Part shown: in pieces, positions 56,706 through 64,000 of the stretch
Layout: every line of letters begins with the position of its first letter
Position numbering within the stretch: the first letter of the stretch is position 1
From: Linum tenue
Taxonomy: Eukaryota > Streptophyta > Magnoliopsida > Malpighiales > Linaceae
Reading direction: 5' to 3'
Assembly: GCA_946122785.1 (NCBI GenBank)
Contig: CAMGYJ010000005.1
Location: forward strand, 64,182,200 to 64,246,199
DNA length: 64,000 nt
Translations under genes and position numbers: made by a program
The notes under the pieces: generated by a model
Databases searched by the model: none
The model's input: the letters and a program-made list of their open reading frames with translations, nothing else
Told to the model about the DNA's origin: nothing

Positions 56706-57787
56706 GTACACCTTGTACGAGCCAGAAGCCATAAATAGAGCTGGAAGCAAAAAATGGAAGACCCCAATTGTCGACCATACTCAAAATGGTGGCTCCTGTG
56801 CCCTTTTCCACAAGATGGTTTTGCACTCTAACTTATCATATACTATGTCCTTTGGCATCAAGTTTAAGATATTTTGAAGATATACGATCGGGAGAGTTTC
56901 CCTCCTACTAAAAATATTGGGAAAACATGACTAAAATGCCTATAAATAAAACCCCTCGAACCTCATTTGAAGATAAGTTGGACATGGAGTTACTCTGCTT
57001 CCAGAGCAACTCACCAGAAATCATAAATTTATCAGAAGCTCGAGGGTGAGAACGGCGGCTTAGGTGCCATTTCCCCCTTTTTAGACTGCCATTTCAATAG
57101 AGCTACATCTTGTTTTCTATCCCCAAGAGTGGCTAGTTCGATAGTTTTTTTAGGTTTTCGAATAGGTAAACTCTCATAGATGATCGTTAAATGTGTGACG
57201 TAACAATTAAAAATATAAAAAAAAATCATGTCATAGAATCCTAGTGGTACACCTTGTACGAGCTAGAAGTCATAAATGGAGCTGGAAGCTTAGTCCAAAA
57301 ATGGAGGCCCCAATTGTCGACCATACTCCAAAATGGTGGCTCGGGTTCCCTTTTCCACAAGATGGTTTTGCACTCTAACTTATCATATATTATTTCTTTT
57401 GGCACTAAGTTTAAGATATTTTGAAGAAATACGATCGAAAGAGTTTCCCTCCTACTAAAAATATTGAAAAAATATGACTAAAATGCCTATAAATAAAATC
57501 CCTCGAACCTCATTTGAAGATAAGTTGTTCATGGGGTTACTCTGCTTCCAGAGCAACTCACCAGAAATCATAAATTTATCAGAAGCTCGAGGGTGAGAAC
57601 GGCGACTTTGGTGCCATTTCCCCCTTTAGACTGCCATTTCAAGAAGCTAGGTAGACTCACCTTTTAATAGAGCCAAATCTTGTTTTCTGTCTCCTAGGAT
57701 GGCTAGTTCGATAATTGTTTAGGTTTTCGAACATGTAATAGATGATCATTAAATGTGTGACGTGATAATTAAAAAATGACAAAAATT
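56706..57787. repeat. Tandem duplication of a ~541-bp unit
   Basis: Copies start GTACACCTTGTACGAG at 56706 and 57247 and share ATACGATCG, CAGAGCAACTCACCAGAAAT and the ending TAAATGTGTGACGT(A/G). The ending matches in inverse the text at 59345-59375, so each unit includes a MULE end. Confidence 0.85.
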
Positions 57788-57918
57788 TATCTTTTAAATT
57801 TCCTCCTCATTTTTGGAACTATTAAAAATAAAATTTTATTTTCTATAATCCCCTAATCGCCCAAACCCTACCCGATTCTTTCCTTCTTCGGAATAAATTA
57901 TTAACGTGTCACTATAAC

Positions 57919-58331
57919 TAGGGGTGGCTATTTGGTCCGATTTTTTTTTTATTTTATCGGAAACCGTACCGTATAACCCGGACGGAGACCGGACCGGGTT
58001 GGATGGCAAACAATCCAATCCAACTTTTGGGCTTAGATTTGAGGTAAAAAATCGTTTGGAACCGGACCGGAAACTGGAAAAGAACGGATAAAAGATCCAA
58101 CACCTAAAACCTGACCAACTCCTCATCCTTTAAGGCCCGAGCCCACTCAAACTCCCGCAAGGTCAATCTAAAATCAAGACCGGATTGGGACCAGACTGGG
58201 TCAAGACCGGACCGGATCAAGACTGGACTGTATCCAATCCCATCTTTGGTCTTCGTATTCCTGAAAAGACCGAACCAGGACCAGATCAATCAGGGCTAGT
58301 TTAACCGGACCAGACCGTATAGCCACCCCTA
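57919..58331. mobile_element. hAT-type MITE
   Basis: 413 bp with inverted ends TAGGGGTGGCTAT and ATAGCCACCCCTA and a perfect 8-bp duplication ACTATAAC (57911-57918, 58332-58339). The interior is dense in GGACCGG / CCGGTCC words. The minus-strand frame 57836-58126 is chance. Confidence 0.92.
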
Positions 58332-58463
58332 ACTATAACAACACATAAACTCTTTCTTTATTCGCCATTTCTAATTCATGATTATGAACAATTATAGTAT
58401 GGCTTATTTTCTTCCTCTTTTCCTCGTGTAACATATGAACATCATCATCTTCGATATAACAGG

Positions 58464-58628
58464 CGCAAGTTCGAGACCAGCGAGATGAAGGCCAATTTTT
58501 AGGCCTTCACCTCTCTACTCAAGGACTCATGGCACCTCTGTCAGCTGGCCAACGCCAGTCATGATGCCATTGAGCGCGAGTGCGAAAAGGTTGGATTCGC
58601 TGCGTTGATTGCTAATACTACCAGCCAG
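58464..58628 (+). pseudogene. Captured exon-like fragment, unknown gene
   Basis: Preceded by a TATAACAG acceptor and followed by CCAG/GTAGGT, a donor. It reads RKFETSEMKANF, a stop, then AFTSLLKDSWHLCQLANASH, DAIERECEKVGFAALIANTT and SQ. It is helical and Cys-containing, clearly protein-like, but I cannot name the family. The in-frame TAG shows it is not functional here. Confidence 0.45.
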
Positions 58629-59430
58629 GTAGGTTACATGGTGTTTTTAACTGCCATTATCGTGCCCTGGGAGCCCGGGGGATGAGGGAAGTTGGTGGGT
58701 ATGCAAGCAACTGGGTGTTGTTGGGCAAATAATCTAACTATGAGTTGGTTTGGCACTTTTATAGAAGTATTTTATGACTTGAGCTTATAGAGAAGTACTT
58801 TCAAAAATACGAAAAAACACTCTTTAGTTTTACTTTCATAAGAGGTCGCGTAAAATTATTTATTTTTTAATATAAAATATAAATAAAAATTATAAAAATA
58901 AAAATGAATTCAAATGGATCTTGATAGATTTATTGTATAGTAAATAATTTATTTTATAATTTATTCTATTTTCAAATGATATAAATAAATAAAATTATAT
59001 TTTCTGGAGTAAAATTAAATATGGCAAGGATAATCTTATATTTTCAAAATAATTTATCTCATGAGCTCCAATTCGTAGCTTCTGATTTTATGCATATACT
59101 TCTCAGCTTTTCAAAAGTCGATCTTTTAGAGGTGTTTGACCTTATTTAACCTTTTAAACAAAAAATCAGTTCTAAAAGCTAGGCCAAGCATAACCTAAGA
59201 GATGTTTTATCAAGGATGAGCATAGAAGGTCAGTGAAGCAGAATTGGGTAGGGTTTGGGGGTTTGGGGGATTATAGGAAATTAAAATTTTATTTTCTAAT
59301 AATTTCAAAATTTAGGTTGAAAATTTAAATGATGATTTATTATTTTTTTAAATGTCACGTCATACATTTAAAGGTCAACTATAAGAGTTGAGTACTAGAT
59401 AAAAAAAGTTAACAGAATTAGACAGTTAGT

Positions 59431-60200
59431 GACTAAACTTAAATTACTGAACTAATTTTAATTACCACGAATAAAATAAAATATTTTTAGTAGCAAATAT
59501 GAAATAATTTGGTACTCATTAACCAAAATTGCTCATTAATTATGGGGACCCCATTCATTTTCGCTCAATTGATTAGTCCATTCATATGAACACCTTTGTT
59601 TAGTCTCTAATACTTATGTTTTCCTGACAACTTCTCTACTTAAGTTTTTAATTAGTCACAATTCTCAAACCCTAATCACACACCAGAACAACTTATGAGA
59701 AAACATATATATAATAACAGAAAAGGGAGAGTGAAAGAATACGACTTGGGATACAGTCAGTAATAAATCCGAGCCTTAGCTCTAGGAGCCCAGCACATCG
59801 TGCTGTTTGGCTGGACGCGGGGAAGGGGAGGGGTACTTTTGTTCATTTTAAATTTTTTGAATTGTTTTTAATTTATTTAGCATTTAATAGTTGGCTTTTC
59901 AGTGAAGGAGAGAGAAATAGTCTTTTCTCTGCAACTCTTCTTTCTCTCTTCGTTCTTTTTTCCTTTTTCTCTCCCAATCTTCTTCTCCTGATCTAGATTT
60001 GCTCCCTTCTCTTCTTCTTCATTTTTTTTCAGCAATCGACGAAGAAAAATTACAGCCTCCCTCTTTCATTGCATTTCTTCTCTTCATCAAATCGTTGGCC
60101 TCAATTATGATCTTTCTCCTTTTTTGGCATTTTGGTGCTCTTGATTGCAAAGGAGGAAATAAGAGGAGATAGAAGACGAGTTTTTTTTCTCCCTCCTTCT
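59431..60200. other. Stretch without recognised gene
   Basis: A CT-rich block (59930-60060) may be a captured leader. CAGTCAGTAATAAATC near 59755 recurs in part near 61700, possibly as transposon ends. Confidence 0.3.
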
Positions 60201-60214
60201 GTTTTTTTTTCTTT

Positions 60215-60450
60215 TAGGTAATATATATTGATATACCACACTATATCATATGTTATTGGGTGGTAACGAAATATATATTGGTATTATCACACTATACCAT
60301 ATGGTATTGGGTGGTAACGAAATATATATTGGTATTACCACACTATACTATATGGTATTGGGTGGTAACGAAATATATATTGATATTACCACACTATACC
60401 ATATGGTATTGGGTGGTAACGAAATATATATTGATGTGGAAAATTCATAC
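60215..60450. repeat. 51-bp tandem repeat on the palindrome ATACCATATGGTAT
   Basis: The ATTGGGTGGTAACG segment recurs at 60255, 60306, 60357 and 60408, an exact 51-bp period. As 51 is divisible by three, two plus-strand frames (60250-60468, 60260-60457) stay open through all copies and give repeated peptides. I do not regard these as proteins. Confidence 0.85.
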
Positions 60451-60500
60451 CATATGATATGCTCTTAGTTAATACCAGTCAATACCATATGGTACAGTCA

Positions 60501-61141
60501 ATACCATATGGTATAGACTGGTAATAATTGGAAAAGTTTTTTGTGTCAAAAAAATATCAAAGTGGACATCATTTTTAAGAGCACAATTAATCTGATCCAA
60601 CTGTGCAAAAAAAAAAATTTAATTCCGACTTAAAACGAGTGAGAAATCGTTCGTTAAAGATTAAGGGAAGGAAAATTAAAGGTTTTTTTGAAGAAAAAGA
60701 AGGAGGCGCTGATGTGGTCCGGTCAAAAGTCAGCGTCTGCAATAAATAAGGATCAGTGCAATTTTACCTTACTGCCCTTTCGCATTTAATTTAAATAAAA
60801 AAGTGACTGACACGTGGGGACAGGAGAAGGGAGTTACTGATGGGTTACTGACCCAATCTGCTCCCTTTGGGAACGGATCAGGTCATTAACCCTATGGTCA
60901 GTAACAATGAGTAACCTGTCCATATCAGCATGACATCAGTATCCTCTCTCTTCTGGAAAGTCTTTTATCTATTCTCCTCTGATCTTTAACGGACGATTTC
61001 TCTCTCGTTTTAAGTCGAAATTTAATTTTTTTGCACAGATAAATCATATTAAATGTGCTCTTTAAAATGATATCCACTTTGATATATTTCTAGTACAAAA
61101 AAAATTGAATAATTTTTTACCAGTCATTACGATATGGTATG
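60501..61141. repeat. Inverted repeat of ~165-bp arms
   Basis: 60501-60664 pairs with 60981-61141 (AAGTGGACATCA, TTAATCTGATCC region, GCAAAAAAAAA, CGACTTAAAACGAG, TTCGTTAAAGAT). The 315-bp centre carries GTTACTGAC/GTCAGTAAC words. Further ATACCATATGGTA sites lie outside the arms. It is probably a MITE or MULE derivative; no target duplication was read. Confidence 0.7.
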
Positions 61142-61175
61142 CTCCTATTTAATACCATATGGTAAGAAAGCGTAC

Positions 61176-62911
61176 CATGATAGTATGAACATACCAGTAT
61201 GGTAAGAAGGTTGAATACATGATAGTAGGAGTATACTAACTGTCATTTACGACTTTCATCATTTTTTTTTATGTAAAACGACTTTCATCATTGTTTACTA
61301 CAAGTTACCACAAGTTACCACCCACGTACTATAGTGGTAAAGTATGGTAATTTTTTATCCAGTATTTTTTTCACCCAGAAGTTTATAGATCCAATAGATC
61401 ATGATGAACTCGTTCCTTTTGAGCAAACGTTTTCAAAAATGACTTAAAAACGAAGAAGTTACCATATGGTATGAAGTTGGTAAAAAAAAAGTTTCTCGAA
61501 ATATATTGAAAATTGATCTCATTTTGTAGAACACAACGAACTCGTTCCATATGTGGAAAAAAAATTGAAATCTAAGTTACAATGAAGAAGATAAGAGCCG
61601 ATTAACAAAACTAGAAAAAATAAAATGTTTTTAATTGACAATCCTTAGATCGGAATTTTCTGGACACACTTAGATTTAAAGGTCCAGATTTAGTTACTCA
61701 TAGGTCAGTAAGACAGTAACCAATAGTTACTGACCCTATCCTAAGCCCTCCCAAAGAATACCGGATACCCAATCACGATTTGACATAACTCGATCTTATC
61801 CAATAAAAGCTCTGGTTTGTAATCTTAATTAATTAGCACAACAATCCCTAGCCCATGATTATAAATGGGTTGACTAAAACCCTAGCATACTATATTCTCT
61901 ACACAATTATAAAAGCCAGCTATATTTTGTTTTCCCCGTGATTCCCCTGTTTTCCTTTTCTGTGTGTTCAAATTCAATTGGTCAGTCTGATCATTGAAAA
62001 CCCATCCATTATTCTACTGCTGTTTGAATGAGAATGAGATATTTAGATGGGTTATTTATCCATATAAGTTATTTAGGTCAAAATAAATATTTTACTAAAC
62101 CAATGCATCGATGACTTATTTCAATTTGTATTATTTTCAAATAACTAAAAAGTGAGTTAATCTAACTAATTAATACCCTTGTTAATTCTAAATAAGACAT
62201 TTCTTTTAAATTTCTGGATAGGTTATTTAGGTGAGTTATTTTAACCAAAATATTTTTGTTGGGTTTAAAAAAATTGAGACGCATTATTTGGGGCTGATTT
62301 GTTTGAAAACAACATGAAACACATTATTCAAAATAACACACCCCCTGTTCACACCAAACCATTCACATTTTGCGCTTGGTTTTTCCCATTTTTTCTTCTC
62401 TTTTCTCCGTTTTCTTCCTCCCGAAACAATTCTTCTCTCTTTTTTTCTTCTTCTTCTTCGTTCGTCGATTGCTCTTCCTTTATTCTCGACACTCCATCCA
62501 AAAGAAGAATAAAAAATTCTGATTCAGAAGGCAAGATCCTACAGCCTCCTTGAATTCCTATATACCCTCCCATTTGTTTCCCTTCACAAATCCAGAAAAT
62601 CCACTTCTGAAAATTAAATTCCAAATGTTTTATTTCATCTTGTTTTAAATTGCGATAAGATCCAGCCTCATTGAATTCAATTTGCTTTCAATCTCCTATT
62701 CTCTCTCTCGTCGCCAATACCAACAAGAAATCATATTCTCTTCTTCTCCTCGTGTCCCACTACGACCATTCATCTCCTCTTTCGCTGTTCGCCCTCTTTC
62801 AATGAGAAAGCTTCTATTGTAACTACGGTGGGTCGATTCACGCATGCTGGGTGGAGGTGGAAAGGATTAGAAGGAAGATATGGAATGACAACATTTTGGT
62901 CAGAGGTTGAT
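61176..62911. other. AT-rich stretch, no gene recognised
   Basis: Scattered ATACCATATGGTA words up to 61480 and GTTACTGACC near 61730. Frames 62299-62553 and 62349-62624 overlap on opposite strands in CT-rich DNA and are not supported. Confidence 0.3.
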
Positions 62912-64000
62912 TGTGTCAAAATATGCACGAAAATAAAGAACACAAGAGTTTTTTAACGTGGTTTCGTCAATAGGGCACTAGTGCACGGTGAGGATTTCCC
63001 TCACAGGTTTTAGGCTTTCTTATTCCTTGATACTCTTCTTCATATTTACATGAGTATATATAGGTTTGTAACCTATGCCCTCGCCGAGATATGCATTGCA
63101 TATTTACAAAATACTACTTTAATATATACATATGTTGGTTTACCAACATCAATTTGAAAGATAAGTACCAATGCCGAATCGATGCAACTGCCTTAGTCAA
63201 CATGTCCACCGTCTGATCTTCTATTGATAGGTTAATCTGTTGTATCCTACCCTCTGCAACCAACTGACGAATGTAGTGAACATGAACCTCTATATGCTTG
63301 GTCCGATCATGGATTACATGATTATTGGCTATCTGAATAGCACTGGTATTATCTCCATAGATTCTCATTGGCATCTTACATTCAACACCTAGCTCGTCCA
63401 ACAGCCGTTGCAGCCATACCATTTTTGAACTTGATTCAGACATAGAACGATACTTATCCTCAGTTGATGACTTTGAAACTTTAAACTTTTCCTGCAGCGC
63501 CATCAAATAAAAGATCGACCTAGTTGAACACACCATCCTAGCATAGACCGTCGAGTATCCAAACACTCGATATAATCTGTATCGGCAAAGCCCTCTAACT
63601 CTGGTTGATTGTTGGCAGGAAAGAACATTCCCAGATCATGTGTGCATTAGATATCACAGGAGGCGGTGAACGACGTCTAGATGAGTAGTGCGAGCAAATC
63701 CCAAGAACTGGCTCACATTTTGAACTACATAGGCTATATCTGGCCTGGTGTGGGTGAGATAGATCAAGCTGCCAACTATGCTTCTATAAATGTCTGATCC
63801 TCCAAAAGTTCACTGCTCCATCGGTGTAGAACAAGGTTTGCGGTCACTATACTGCGCAGTTTCCAACAGATCTATCACATACTTCCGTTGACTCACAAAT
63901 AATCCCCTTTTCAGACCTAGTAACCTCCAACCCCATAAAATATGATACCTCTCCAAGCTCATTGATAATAAACGCAGAGTGATTGAGTTAAATCCCGAAT
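62912..64000 (-). mobile_element. 3' end of a Ty1/copia element (continues beyond window)
   Basis: The minus strand carries the end of the copia polyprotein and then a short LTR-like segment (about 62912-63130, starting TGTGTCAAAATATGCAC on the plus strand, with TATATATAGG near 63055). The 5' part of the element lies to the right of the window. Confidence 0.7.
63114..64000 (-). pseudogene. Copia reverse transcriptase end and RNase H
   Basis: Frame 63114-63566 holds the copia RNase H: KFKVSKSSTEDKYRSMSES, VWLQRLLDELG, RIYGDNTSAIQIANN, RTKHIEVHVHYIRQLV and VDMLTKAV. From 63570 to the window edge other minus frames give the end of RT (YHILWGW, LLGLKRGLFVSQRKY, GSLIYLTHTRPDIAY, HTRSGNV-like), with frameshifts or stops near 63570 and 63810. 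The usual SRSSTEAEYR and DNxSAI patterns are close to consensus, so decay is moderate. Confidence 0.8.

Larger units (their letters stand above)
57690..59430. mobile_element. Long-TIR Mutator-like element with nested MITE and captured exon
   Basis: 57720-57880 (TAAATGTGTGACGTGA, AAATAAAATTTTATTTTCTA, CCAAACCCTACCC) is inverted at 59240-59385. The inverted repeats exceed 150 bp. Outer limits are blurred by the 541-bp duplication. Inside are an hAT MITE (57919-58331) and an exon-like fragment (58464-58628). Confidence 0.6.

Noticed and set aside
60250..60468. Repeat-peptide frames of 65 and 72 residues
   Set aside because: They follow from a 51-bp DNA repeat; no start context or homology supports a protein.
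62299..62624. Overlapping opposite-strand frames in CT-rich DNA
   Set aside because: Composition explains them (Ser/Phe on one strand, Glu/Lys on the other); no motif or splice structure.

Overview
The window is plant nuclear DNA, most likely from a eudicot. Transposable elements fill most of it. It holds Ty3/gypsy elements of the Athila type primed by tRNA-Asp, Ty1/copia elements, hAT and Mutator-like DNA transposons, a Helitron end, and one clear intact host gene with a plant-type GT-AG intron. No rRNA or tRNA gene, CRISPR array or bacterial-style operon was seen.

Layout. 1-17112: two Athila-lineage elements on the minus strand. The left one (about 36-8548) is split by a small copia-type LTR element at 1296-4653. 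The right one (9029-17112) has gag-protease and an ATHILA ORF1-like frame. Their LTRs meet in a chimeric tract at 7182-9662. 17113-20785: another LTR remnant, then a decayed hAT transposase split by a 1-kb foldback element with 9-bp target duplications. 20786-21832: three tandem copies of a ~349-bp unit. 22515-26757: an open minus-strand host frame broken by a copia element (22588-26615) that contains a MITE and an array of five hairpins. 28780-32750: nested inverted ends around a Helitron 3' terminus and a spliced, gene-like region. 33637-35005: a MULE with foreign DNA. 38435-39534: the DIVARICATA-type MYB gene, minus strand. 41067-51715: an hAT element, then a large MULE holding a captured membrane-protein fragment and a complete 6.5-kb non-autonomous Athila-lineage element (42589-49081, duplication ATATT). 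51922-53234: a Pack-MULE with a 9-bp duplication carrying the start of an auxin-receptor (AFB2/3-type) F-box gene. 54162-55910: a small LTR remnant and a solo copia LTR (duplication CCAAA). 56700-59430: a 541-bp tandem duplication running into a long-TIR MULE that holds an hAT MITE and a captured exon. 60215-61480: a 51-bp tandem repeat and an inverted repeat built on the palindrome ATACCATATGGTAT. 62912-64000: the end of another copia element.

The main biological theme is non-autonomy. All three Athila-lineage elements keep gag-protease but lack reverse transcriptase and integrase. They share a short C-terminal tail, a hairpin with paired base changes just after the stop codon, and a tRNA-Asp priming site. 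The two with most of their 3' region in the window also share a conserved 3' noncoding block. Their LTRs carry clusters of GC-rich palindromes whose sequence differs between families while the layout stays the same. This looks like a family moved by enzymes supplied elsewhere in the genome. The DNA transposons add gene capture (AFB F-box, a membrane protein, unknown exons).
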